From positions 8,719,001 to 8,783,000 of the forward strand of contig JAILWY010000007.1 in the NCBI GenBank assembly GCA_022113835.1: a DNA stretch of 64,000 nucleotides. Reading direction: 5' to 3'. Made by a program: the position numbers and the translations under genes. Source of the stretch: Atopsyche davidsoni (taxonomy: Eukaryota > Arthropoda > Insecta > Trichoptera > Hydrobiosidae). Within the stretch, counting starts at the first letter, position 1. Every line of letters starts with the position of its first letter. This document shows positions 49,382-61,547 of this stretch, one piece after another. The notes under the pieces were generated by a model that had not been told where the DNA came from, made no database searches, and saw only the letters and a list, made by a program, of their open reading frames with translations.

Positions 49382-51049
49382 CGGTAAACTCCGAGGTGGC
49401 TCCAGGCTGACACGGCGCACGCTTTCGAGGTGAATGGAATAATTACAGTGATCAGTAGAGGAGAAAATGAACCGCGCGAGTCTCTAGCAGTGTCCCTGCT
49501 ATCACTGTAAACTGCCTCGCCGTCAATACACCTATGAAGCTATATTATGTGGATGTCCCAAGATACATAAATAAACATATAAAATTAAGTATAACACGTG
49601 TCATGGATAGATTTTTATCAGGAAGTATAAAAAGAAAGTCAGAAAAATACAAAGGTTAAGTGAGCCATTTAAATGCACCTTATAAACACTGCATGTTTTA
49701 ATCTACATAATATCAGAGTAGGTTTATCATAAAAAGAAAAAAAAAAAAGAATTTTCGAAGTTTACAAAGCTAATTTTACCGAAGGAGAATGCCTGCCGCG
49801 CGAGCACAAGCGCAGAGCACACGAGGGCGTCGAAAGTATGCAAGGAATGCCGCTATCGCAAAATTAACTCGGGAAGAAATGAAAGGGACGCGACTGCTAA
49901 TACACATCCCGAGTCGCTCGGCAAAAATATCCCATTTATCGAGTCTGATTCAAATTATTGTCATTTGGCTTCTCGTCAAATGCTGCTTATTTAAAACGCG
50001 ATATGCATATGTAATGAATGTCAATAAGCTTCTAAACTCATGAAAGATATGCAAATTCAAGTTTTTTATAAAAATATTATCTGATGAAAAGTTAATAATT
50101 CTCAGAGACAATAGATTTTCATAGAGATTCTAACTGCTTACGAGCATCAAAGCTAGCGCGCATAGTGTTATCTTAAAATAAAAAATTATACACATATATT
50201 TAATATATAAATAATATTACTGTACACGCACTCAGTACTATGTTTTCATCTAACACAGCTTCTTTCATCGTGACACAGATTTTGTAACAATATTTTTTAA
50301 AAAGTTGGGAGGTTGTTTATAATTTAAAAGTATGGTCTTTATGAGAGCAGCAAAATTGCCATAGGTATTTACGAACCTGCTTAAATATTCATCATCGGCC
50401 GTAGGTATGAGGTCGATATCTAAAGTAAGCTTTGTATTTTTACACACTATGTTTTGTTACCGACTCTTGGTGGTATCGTAAAATCCGAACTAAAATTTCA
50501 GCTCCAAAATGCCGACCGAATCCCGCTTTTATGATTACCGACCCTGATAGAGGTCTCATGGCGATGTTGTTGGTTGAAAGGTGGAATAAGTTGTACCATT
50601 TTCCAGCCGCTGTGGTTTTATGAAGGTTTTCCTTCTCCTTTCTGCCCTAAAGGCATTACCATTGCAATAAAACACTCTGATATTGAGCTACCCTGATATG
50701 AACCTTCAGCCTCTGGGCCTACAAATATAAATAAAATTATAACATATTACATTACATTTTATTCAAAGAATATATGCAATGCCAAGATTGTCCTTTTCAG
50801 TAAGTATAAATAATTTAATTATTACAGGAAACACATAACCGGGCACATACAGGAGTAATCAGCTATCGACTGTTGATTTTTATAATTTCTTATATAAAGA
50901 AAACATTATGCTAATGCATTAAAAAGGTTTAAAATGTCAGGTAAGTTATTAAAACCTCACGTTCAATAATGAAATATAACATATACACACAAATTAAGCA
51001 AAAGATTTAAATCTGAAAAATTATTTTAAAAATATCGAAATTAAATCGC

Positions 51050-51197
51050 CTCTACACACGTAGCAACAAATAACGCCACCAACACGCAGTTAGCCAATGT
51101 TTAATTGAGATGTTTTTTTAAACGGTTTTGCCTAAAATATAGGACGCTATTGGCTAGCTGCACATCGGTGGCGCGATTTGTTGCTACGCGAGTAGAG
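51050..51197. mobile_element. MITE-like element with ~50 bp imperfect inverted ends
   Basis: The left end starts CTCTACACACGTAGCAACAA, then CGCCACCAACACGCAGTTAGCCAAT. The right end, read inwards, is CTCTACTCGCGTAGCAACAA, then CGCCACCGATGTGCAGCTAGCCAAT. About 50 bases pair with few mismatches around a ~45-base AT-rich centre. It has no coding capacity, and I could not fix a target duplication. It would fold into one long hairpin if transcribed. Confidence 0.7.
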
Positions 51198-51289
51198 AGA
51201 GCTTTACGAGACACAAACATGACTAAGAGTTAAAAATTACAAAGTAAGTTCACGCTGCCAAGTTGAGGAAACAAGTTTAAAATAGACGG

Positions 51290-51570
51290 GACCCGATGTC
51301 TTCCGACAGGATCGCGGAGTGTCCGTAATTTCGATCCGGACGGGTCGGCGGCCGCCGCGCAGCTTTCTCCTCCGCCAGGTTAATCATTTTTCACTGCACT
51401 TCGCCTCGGAGAGAGTCGGAGGGTGACGTCACGCCACTCGAAATCTTTTGTTTTGCTACGAACAATCGCTCGGCTTTCTTGCACACGAGTCGTGATCGGC
51501 GCAAACTCGCGCGCACGCCGAAATTGTGAATAAAACCAACGGAACCGGTGCATCCTACATTGCGTATCGG
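51290..51570 (-). promoter_or_regulatory. CpG-rich promoter-like region with CRE palindrome
   Basis: A stop-poor, CpG-rich stretch contains the cAMP-response palindrome TGACGTCA (51424-51431). On the minus strand GTGCAGTGAAAAATG resembles an arthropod initiator followed by a start codon. The downstream frame reads MINLAEEKAARRPPTRPDRN for 36 codons to a stop, without a splice donor, so it may be a leader ORF. It is the best promoter candidate for the minus-strand gene by composition; this is inference. Confidence 0.3.
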
Positions 51571-53639
51571 TTTTACGAACAACGATCGTTGGTGAAAGTA
51601 AAAAATAAATATTTGGTTCAATGCTTGATGTCATTTTAATTTGATACGTTTATTCTAAAAGGCAATTAAATTTATGCGATTTTTTTTGGAATTAAAAAAA
51701 TGTTCACGAAAACGCTTTATTTAAAAATAATTGTCGAGCTTTGTAAATATTGTAAATCGTAACATAATAAATTTATTTATATTGTATATACGGCGCACCA
51801 AATTTTTTTTATGTATATTTGCTAGTTTTGAGGCATAATCGCTTTAAAACCTTGTAATAAATTTACAAGAAGTCCAAAACAAACACATCGCATGCAAAAA
51901 TAAAAATAAGATATACACTTTAATAAATAAATATACTATGAGCTCTCATGTTAATTATCAGTCCTGATCGACAATAGCTCGCTTAGAAACGAGAAAGGGT
52001 TATAAAAATTGGTTTGGTCTGTTGCACTGGCTTCAATCGTAAAATCTATAAGAAGCAAACAATGAAACGACGGGAAAGTATCTATTTATTTTCTATTCAG
52101 CGCGTAACAAAAACTACGCTGAAAGCGATAAGGCATGTCAACGAAAGTGGCAGTCTTCCTGTTGAAGGCGTATCTCTCCCTTTCACACATTTTCCAAAAG
52201 TAAGCAAGTCTTCGGGGAAAGTATCAATATTTCAAGTATTCGGATTCATACAGGTATATAAATCATGTCGCGCTTACCTATATTTCATTTGTCAAGTTAG
52301 CGTGCCGAATAGAGGTGTTGAAAACCGTGCCAAAAGAGAAATATGAAAAATAAACACCGGAGCTCTCGCTGCCTTTTCAGCGCAGAAAAACAGCGTATTT
52401 CGAACGTGACACGTGAGTGTTTTACCGAACGAAGTCAAATATAAACCGCTTTAAATACAATTTTGCAACGAACCTCTCAATCAACTGCTGATGCTCACAA
52501 TCGCCCAAATAAGTGTTATTTATTGCTGCTCAAACTAAATAATGGCACTTGAAATATTTTTCCAACACAGATTAAGTACACACGCTGAGAGAGCATTTAC
52601 GCACGTGTGATCTATTTCGCGGCAATCGAGAGACTGATCGCACGGGCAGCGTGTCAATAAAAATGTAACGCCAGTTTTTGTTACACGGTTTATATTATTA
52701 CAGAGAAATTTCATCATTTTTTTTATTATAAGACAAACATATTTTGCATTACTAATTTATTTCTTATGGATGTGACAAACAACTAAACTTGAAATTTAAA
52801 ATATAATATATATTTATACGTTTTGAATGCAGTATTTTTATATTAAAACATGAAATAAAAAAAATATATATAAAAACTGTCAATAACTTCGGTGATGTCC
52901 GTTTTTTACACTTTGAATTGATGGCATCATCTTCCGCCAATGAATGTTCAAAAACTCTTTATTAAAGTTTGATTTCTAAATAGATAAATATGACAATGAT
53001 AACAAAACACGTGACTGCAACGTACTTAAAAAAATCTTCCTATTTTCTGATTTATTGCGGAAAGATCCTGAAATTCAGGAGAAACTTATAAAAGAAAATA
53101 TACATCATATTATTTGGGATTTTGTTTGAATACTTTATGGAATAAGAATGCGAATTAATGTGTCTTTTCACAGCATCTAGAAGAGTTGCGACAATACTTG
53201 AATTGCAGCTTAAATAATCGGGGTTACATAATAATTTATCGGCAATACACACTGCTCACCAATCTCTCGTTCTGCCGGCACAGCCTCGTGCATCTAATCC
53301 ACCTTGACAGCACGGCATCGCTAGGATTGACCTTGTTCCGGCCACCCGCATGATGCATCGTATTATCCAGAGGCAGGCAGTCACCAGATACGAAATGCAA
53401 CATTCAGAATAATGCAGAATGATCTATGCGTTGTGATGTATGTACGATATATTTGTTTTGCTAGAAACTCATTAGTAAGCAGTTCCACAATATTGATAAT
53501 GAAATTAAGTAAGCGTAATTATTGTCAAAGTTATTCTAATTACATATTTGTTTGAACAAACATAAATATGCAACCGCCCCGAACGCGTCCACGAGTATAG
53601 CACCTTGCCACCTGAGTTTAAATGTCTTGTTGAATAACC

Positions 53640-53770
53640 GAAGAGCGAAGTAAGTGATTACAATGAGTCACGTGCTCGGCCGGCCTTACCACGTGCCGGG
53701 AAGTTGCCGTTAAGTGGCCGATGCAGCGGCGAGAGAGCTTATCGTTTGTCGCCAGCAGATAATGCATTCG
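53640..53770. promoter_or_regulatory. GC island with two CACGTG boxes
   Basis: GAGTCACGTGCTCGG and TTACCACGTGCCGG provide two CACGTG sites about 20 bases apart, around a CGGCCGGCC core. AGATAATGCATTCGACC follows. It is enhancer-like and non-coding in all frames. Confidence 0.3.
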
Positions 53771-54139
53771 ACCAATAATAATCTGCTTTGGAAACTAGAA
53801 CGTGTCATGTAAGCCGAAATGCAGTCATAACAGATCCATTATGCTAGGGTTTTGAATTAAGTTAACATGCAGCGAAAGATGATACTTCTTGTTATACAAC
53901 TAGGACAACGGTTTATTTTAATACTAACAATATAAAAAAATATATATTTTAAGTCGACGTAAGAATCACAGAATACAAGCAATAATCATTTAATATTCAA
54001 TTCTGTATATAAATTAAAGTCTCTAATACAAAAAAATCAACATTTTTTAATACGTAGCGCTCAGTATCGTGAAATACACACACAGGCAATGACATATTTT
54101 GATCTGGTGAGTGTATATTATCATATCATTGGAAATGTG

Positions 54140-54480
54140 ATGTCGAAATGCCCACGGTGACACAAAAACCTCTCCCGCGCGTTAATAACACGCTGCACTA
54201 ATAATCACACATTGTATATCGGATTGACAAACAGGATAGCTAATAATTGGCATTATCCAAACACCGCAGCCACGGCGGGCGCGATGGCGACACACGGCGC
54301 GGCGCTATCGGTCAATTAGTATAATTAATATTTTGTGTTTATCTACCGATGTGCGCCATTCACATCCAAACCCCAGATAACGCGGTTTAATGGCCGATTT
54401 GTTTTGATTCGGGGGTTGCTAGTGTTGCTTCGCCGCTGCAAGCATGTGAAAAGTGACTCGGCGTGTTACGGAGTAATTTA
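54140..54480. promoter_or_regulatory. Long mixed-composition island, enhancer-like
   Basis: GC-rich blocks (CCACGGCGGGCGCGATGGCG; CGGCGCGGCGCTATCGG) alternate with homeobox-like AATTAGTATAATTAATA and GCGGTTTAATGGCC. There are no splice-bounded frames. The regulatory assignment is by composition. Confidence 0.3.
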
Positions 54481-57078
54481 CGACGATCGTTTCCAAATAC
54501 CTTAAAGTGTGATTTTCAACAGAAAAAAAAAAACAATATACGTCCATCGTTAAAAATAAAAAAAAAACTTAAATGTAATAATTGCTGTTGACAGTTTTAT
54601 ATTATGATAGTCGTTATATTCACGTCGGATTTATCTAACGATCAAATACGAATAAATGATTTTAATTTCCCCGGCATTAGTCTTTTATTCCACAGAAATA
54701 AATAAACATACAAGGGTGCCATATTTCAAAATTTATATCGTGTGTTAAAATAACGCGTGGATTCGCGCTAATATAATACAATAAACGTACGATACTTCAC
54801 AAGGCTCTTGATCGAATCTGTGATTGTGAGTTGAACCCTAAAGCCCTCGCGAGAACAACGGAGCCTTCCACGTATCATTATCGTGTCGAAAGCAAACCAG
54901 TTAATTAAAACGCTCTGCATACTCGAGGAGCCGGCCAAAAGGCTTTTCTTAAATTCGCAGTATAAATGCTAAGCCCTGAAGGGATTTTCACATGGGAATT
55001 AGTTATTTAAAATATATATATACATACTATATTTTCTAAAATTTCTCAAAAATTGTACGGTAGGGTTTTCACGAGCAGGTTTGAAATATTTAGTTTATTA
55101 CGGACAAACAAGTTATACAAATAGTAGCAACAAATATCATTAATAAGACATTCTTAAATATATTAATAATTCTAATATAATAGTTAATTATTTACATTCT
55201 TGAGAATGCTTATTAAATTCACATACAGGTGACGAGTCAAATTATAGATTTGTAATTCAATGTGGTAATATAAAATATATCATCACCGTGCAATCAACCG
55301 GATTTGAGCTCGGACTCCGAGTGAATAGGATGTCGAAAGTAATCTTCACCGCGGTAAAACAGATTTTTAAGGAAATAATTTGTAGTTTAATTTTAATAAT
55401 TACTGCAAATCGCCACAGCAGTCATTTGCCAGTCGAGAACCCATGCCCCAATCACTGGACCAAAAGGCAACATACTTTAAACATACATTTTACGGGCAGT
55501 GTGCACAGTTCATTAAAACGCATCTTTTTAAATAATGCAGTCATACCAAAGACGTTAAAAAAATTGCATTTTCTCTAAAAGGGTTTTATTTTTTTGATAC
55601 ATTTTTATTAGCAGTTGCCTGTTGTTGCAACAACAAAAAAATACACAATACGCAATATGTTTTCATGTTTGAACCGCAAATCCGATAACTTTATTAACAC
55701 AGATACTATAATCGCTTCGAATTGGCGGATTATGGGTGAATACACCGACTGCTAATATTTCCATACAAATTGTGACTGAATTCAATATTTCGACTGTGCG
55801 GTCAGAGAGTGCGCCCGCCTGCCCGTCCCGGCATTACTGGGAGTTGAATATTTAATATTTTGCACGCGCTATTGGATTGGGAGCCTTGGGGTTAGCCCAG
55901 CGAGTATGATATATGTAAATGCAGCAACCACGGGAATACTGAGGCCTGATAGAGTTGTCTTTCGGATTATGTACGAATACGTAAACAAATCTGGAGCCTC
56001 AATCAATTCAAACACTGCAATTGTAAAGGAGTTATTTTCATATATTTACGTGAGTGCTGCCCTGAAACATCAGCGAAAGTACACGCTTACGCTGATTGTC
56101 CGGGGAAAAATCAACGGTAAAAGAAGCATTGTAAGGCGAAAGTTAATGTGAGAAAGTCGGGAGTACAGCCGATCTAATACTGGCCCAGGATAAATATATG
56201 TCCACTGAGATGATCACCAACCTCCAATGAGAAGCACAAGAAAATGTAAGTGTTTTTTTTTTCTTCAATTTATCACATATAAATGTTAAGTTTTTGGCAA
56301 GATTAGGTAGAGTAGTTAATTTTGCATGTAAAATTGCTTGAAATACCGATTACGCGTAAATAAAAGTTTTCCAATATGCCAGTGGCGAGTCCGATCCGAA
56401 AGTCGATTCGAATCCAACCAAGTACTCTTAAGGAAACTTTCAAATTACATTTGTACGAGTCTGTCCAGCATTCTGGGCGATTTCAATTCCCAAATAAAAC
56501 GTGTTTCGCGTGGATAAGAAGGATGTTCAAACTACTTTTATTTGAAAATCGGAAGGAAAATCTTATCAATTGGATATTTATCAAAGCGTAGTAGAATAAA
56601 TGAAATATTATCATTTGATAACAAAACATAGATACTTGAAATTATATATTGTTAGTTAATTGAGTGTTAGATACACGGTAAACGTGGCCAAACTGTGTGT
56701 CTTTTTAAAATTAAATATCTGTAAATAATCGAAGGTTTGAGTTTCGAGATGTGGTAGGTGCATAATTTGCAAGAAAACGTCGGTTTATCTTTAAACCGGC
56801 CATGGCGCAGTCTTTATTAAAATTGTATGGGTTTAATGTTTTTTTTTTTTTTTAAATATATTTATAATATTCAGTATTCGGTGCGGTCTTTTAAAGACGA
56901 TGACGAGAGAGCAACATCCGGCAATGCTTTCAAATTTCCGCTTTCCGTTGACAAACCTAATGCGGCTTTACCTTCATACTTGGTCTTCGTTCTGCTTCCA
57001 TCGCTTCGTGCAATTGAGCACCGATGCTATGGCAGATCAGATGCAAAGCTCTGCATAGTGTTTTGAGATATTTTAGAT

Positions 57079-57190
57079 CAGTCATTCCCAACGCGGGCGA
57101 TATCACTCCCCAGGGGGCGATTGAAGTCCCCTGAGGGTCGATCAAGAGTTAAAAGTGCTTTAGGGGGCGATTGTATATCATTGTGGGCGA
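57079..57190 (+). mobile_element. Degraded hAT-type element end
   Basis: The left edge CAGTCATTCCCAACGCGGGC resembles hAT termini of the CAGTGGTTCCCAACC type, followed by characteristic repeated GGGGGCGATT phrases to about 57175. A possible right edge (inward CAGTAACCAACCGG) lies near 57494, but the flanking 8-mers do not match. No transposase reading frame is recognisable. Confidence 0.5.
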
Positions 57191-60100
57191 TAGGCATACT
57201 CAAACGTACTTAAGTATTAATCCGAAAACCAATAAGCATGGTATTTATGGCGTTTGTTCAAACACGATCACTGGCGAAAGCCAGCAAAAACATGTCCTAC
57301 TAGCGGCGCGACTCGACAGGATTCTCTGCCAGGAATGATTTAATTGTTTCACGTTCGCTTTAACGAGCTTGTGAACGCTTGTTTTTTCTTGTCATGCTAT
57401 AGAACTGATTGCTTTTAGAGAAAATAGAAAAGGGCAAAAATCATAGCGGCTAGCTAGTAAAATAAAAGACACCGTGAACCATACCGGTTGGTTACTGATA
57501 AATATAATCTTAGAAATCCAAAAAGGCTCAGAGTTTTTTTTATTTAGATCAACCTTGCAGACTTGAAGCGGAGGTTTGAGCGTCCTACGTGCTCGATTCC
57601 TTTATTGGATTAAACAAAAAAGATCGGCATTGAAATTATATTATTTATATCGATAACACAACCGCTCCTATATAAGCTGTGCTATGATGGTAACCGCTGT
57701 AGCAAAATCTAGAATTTGAGTGCAGGCGATATGAACCATTGGATGCTGAGAAATCTTCAAAGGCAGTTCATAGTAAAGTGACATTTTTGTTAAATGGATT
57801 GCAGTGCATATATACGAATCTTTCGCGTAGAGATTAACCAAAAGAGCATGAACTAGTATTAGTACAAACAATATAATGTATGTGTGCAATATACTAGTAT
57901 AATTAATGCACATGATGATGTGGATTTATGATGAGGATAATTTGTGTGAAAATTGTACGAAACAAATAGAAAAATATGAATAGCTAGTTTCAAAATGATT
58001 TCTGATTCAGCTATAGTTGATTCAATATATCAATAATAACGATTGATCTCTGTCGACTTTTTAGAAAATGAATTAAAATTTAATGAACCACTGCGTTTTG
58101 AAGATGTATAAAAAAATATTCATTTTAAATAAAATCTCTTTTAGTGGTACAATTGTATTAAATTATTTCCCGTGGCAGCAATAACAGTGAAATGTATGCC
58201 TTTAACGATAACGAAGACATTTAATATCGTAAGAATTTTTTTATATTCTTGATAAAGCCATATTGATTTTTATCTATTTAGTATCATGTAATGATTAATA
58301 ATGTAATAGTTATGATGGTTTTAAAAAAACTGGCTCTTTGTTTTTACTATCTGTACGCTTTTCCACATGTCACCAAGTGTTTTAACAAAACTGGCAGCTA
58401 TTTCGGGTTGTTTTTTTTTTACTTGGATTTCAAAGGGACACGTGTATGTTTTTGTGTTCAAAACCACGCCAAATGGCGTGAAGTCACAAACGACTCGAAC
58501 AATGTTGGTACAGTACAAACACGTGCATGATATAATAGGAAGTACTGCGGGGAACATTTTTATTTCCCTTGGTCTTTTTCTTGGCGTAAACTGCTTCTCA
58601 GAAGCGTAATACTTAATACCTAGCTGTGTTATTTAATACGGTAAATGACTCCACACTCCACATTTCACGTTTGTGAACACAAATTCACCATCTTTGCTAG
58701 TTGTTGCGTAATTGTTTTGCCTGTGATATTGTATGAAATAACGGTACATTAGAAAGGAGTGCGTTCGTACAGATTTTACTGAAAAAAAAAATTTATAAAA
58801 AGTAAACCGCGATTGTCAAAACAATTACAAGGAGTTTAATGATAAAAACATGTAAACATATAAAATAATATAGTATTATTATGGATGAGGAAATTTTGTT
58901 GTGGGTACAAAACAATGTAAGTTTGCTGGCTGAAATATTACAAACCGTATAGTAATTGTGAATAAATAATTGTGTCATTCTATTAACAAAGCTCGGCAGT
59001 AAGTAAATTTGGAAACTAACAATGGTAAGAGCTGCGCGAGGGAAAGGATTTATCGAGTATAAAACATACTGTTTATATGTCCATAAAAAGGGACAAGGCT
59101 ATTGAATACCCCTAAGGCTGCGGCCGTGCGAGAGGGACGCAGGATCGCGCGTACTGTTGATAAGAGATGTTAACAAGACCCTATGTCAAATCCTATATAC
59201 ATCGGGCGACATGTGATTTTTATGGTTAAAATAACCGACTCCGTTAACGGACCGAAACGTGAATTAACCCGTGTTATTGTGCACTTGTATACTTACAAAA
59301 TAAATGAAATAAAACAAACACTGCGAGATAAAATACGCATTACGAAAAATAATCGATTTTCTAGTCAAAAAAGCAGAGTTACGTATCTTAGATACTTTAA
59401 TCTAACACTAAGCGCAGACAAAAAATACAAAATATAAGAAATTAATCAACGACACAAAACATTTTATATTCATTATCAGCATTGTTTTAATTAATGCCAA
59501 GTTAAAAATTTTGTTTACCTTCATCGAGACAGATACTGCACACATTTTTTTACATCTCAACGTCCTTGCGAGGAAATTATAAACATGACACTTATTAACA
59601 TTGTTTTTCCAAAGTCACTTTGCACGGCACAGACGGATGTGTGGATTATTTTTTGGAACGATTGCGAACTGCCACAGACGCGTTATTTCGACGGGTATTA
59701 AATTGGGAACGCGAAAACTGCGAGAGATCGAGAAATCATCCCCGCCCTGCAGCGCTGTCCAAAATGACATCCACCATCTTGAAAGTTACCACAAGTGGTG
59801 CTCATAGCGGCGCGATCTGCCGGTGAGCAATACAGCCAACGAAATGTACTAGCAGTTTCCACCTTCCAAAAGGTTTGCGCCATCGCTACCCACTTATTTA
59901 TAAGCGTAAAATACAGGTTTTATAGATGATTTAAATTTATTTACAATAAACAGTATTCTAAAATATTATTTATCAACGCAAATCTATTGTTTTTTTTAAT
60001 GTTTTTATCAATAATTCAATTTTTTACATTTTGCGCATTAAATAAATTACTGCCATCTGTTGGATTTCAGTAATACCGCTTCAACGTTAACAAACTTCAA

Positions 60101-61536
60101 ATAAATATGAAATAATGATAATGAAAAATCACGAAAACTTTATTTCAAAATATTTTAGATACACGTTTTACTTTGTACTTTGGGCATTATTACTTACCGA
60201 TTAGGCTCTGATGATAGATTAGTTTTCTTGTAATTACAGTGAGCAACTGTAAAATAATATATAACAGAGTAGTAATCTATTCTTTCATCGTGGATATATT
60301 GAAAAATGGTTTGGTTAAATATTATACAATGAGTATAGTAAATGTTATGTTATTTCACAAAATTGATAGCGTTATTTATTGTTAGACAATAACAATAAAT
60401 TTCAATTACTAACAGATTTTAATCAAATTCTGTGTAAAGCTTTAAATTACAAAGCAGATCTACATTGAACCAAATAGATAATCTTATATAATATCTACAA
60501 TTTTGTAGCAAATTAAATTATTGCAACAAAACGAAAGCATTAAAGCCTGCCTTTAGTGTACTTGCTAATGAACAATATAAGCATAAGATTATAAAATACG
60601 ACATCTCCGGGAAGTGTCCAAACCGTAGTAATGGCTGCTTGCGGCATGGCTGAGCTGTTAATCTTTATTTATAATTGAAATGTTAATTAATGCTTTGAAG
60701 ACTTTAGATATTTTTTATATTTTTCATATTTTTCCCTACACAAAATCAATAACGAAAATGTATGCTACCACATAAGCCACGTGTTGTAATCAGGGCACAG
60801 CCACACACCGCATTGTAATCATAGCCATAGTAATTATTGTAAATTAACAAAAAAAATAAAACAAAGAATATTATAATTAAATATATATTTAATGCTATGA
60901 AATTTTTCCACATATTTGAGATCAAAATACTTATGATTTTGCATTGACATGCAAAATTTTGTCAGGCGGTGTTGTATATTAAAAAAGGATATTATGAAAT
61001 ATTTTTTTAATTAAAATTGCAAATGATTATATTATATAATTTAATTTGAAAACTAGAAAATAAATCACCAATAAATTTAAAAAAAATCAAATCAAATTTA
61101 CAACTTTTTTTTAGTAGCCATAAAGTTGAGACATAAAAAAAAAACATGATGTGTCACAATAAGTTCATCGACAACCACCGCTAAAAACAATGGTGAAATT
61201 TCTAAGAGGCTATTTTTGGAAAATAGTCTCTTTAATCTGTGATATTCTCGTGTAGAGACTGCATCATTTCCCGTAATCATCAGTTTCTATATTGTTAAAA
61301 ACTTTTTTTCCCTTTCATTTATTTAATTACGAATATAAAGGGTGACAGCCAGTGTCTCATCAATAGAAATATAGAGTGCAGTGTTTATTTATTAGTTTAT
61401 TGTTTAATTTATATTATTATTGTGCATTTTAAGTTAGTTACCCTCATTGCGGACATGAAATACTAATGACTTAACATTAGATAGAATAACATTTATTTAT
61501 AGTTCATTGTCGTGAACTTGTGAATCTTGCGGAATC
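57191..61536. other. AT-rich stretch with one island
   Basis: Apart from a GC-richer block at about 59600-59880, this is AT-rich sequence without supported genes. That block contains CCAAAATGACATCCACCATC and a plus-strand donor-like CTGCCG|GTGAGC at about 59821. Its frames on both strands are open for about 60 codons without splice-bounded continuity. Confidence 0.35.
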
Positions 61537-61547
61537 ATGGTGGACAG
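61537..61547 (+). other. Possible first coding exon of a plus-strand gene
   Basis: ATGGTGGACAG is followed immediately by GTAAGTGC, a perfect splice donor. It is preceded by a plausible 5' leader. It would encode MVD plus two bases, with the rest of the gene to the right of the window or in unseen exons. An AG|TGCAGTG initiator-like motif lies at about 61375. Very short start exons do occur in insects, but the evidence is only ATG plus donor. Confidence 0.2.

Larger units (their letters stand above)
49382..57078. other. Upstream or intergenic stretch
   Basis: Islands lie at about 49785-49960, 51290-51570, 53240-53420, 53640-53770, 54140-54480 and 55800-55900. The sequence between them is AT-rich. 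A 110-codon plus-strand frame at 52014-52346 has no recognisable product. A perfect plus-strand donor GTCAG|GTAAGTTA near 50946 follows an ATG by only three bases, but nothing else supports an exon. Confidence 0.35.

Noticed and set aside
52014..52346. 110-codon plus-strand ORF
   Set aside because: It has mixed low-information composition and no homology I recognise. Internal donor-like sites do not pair with an acceptor.
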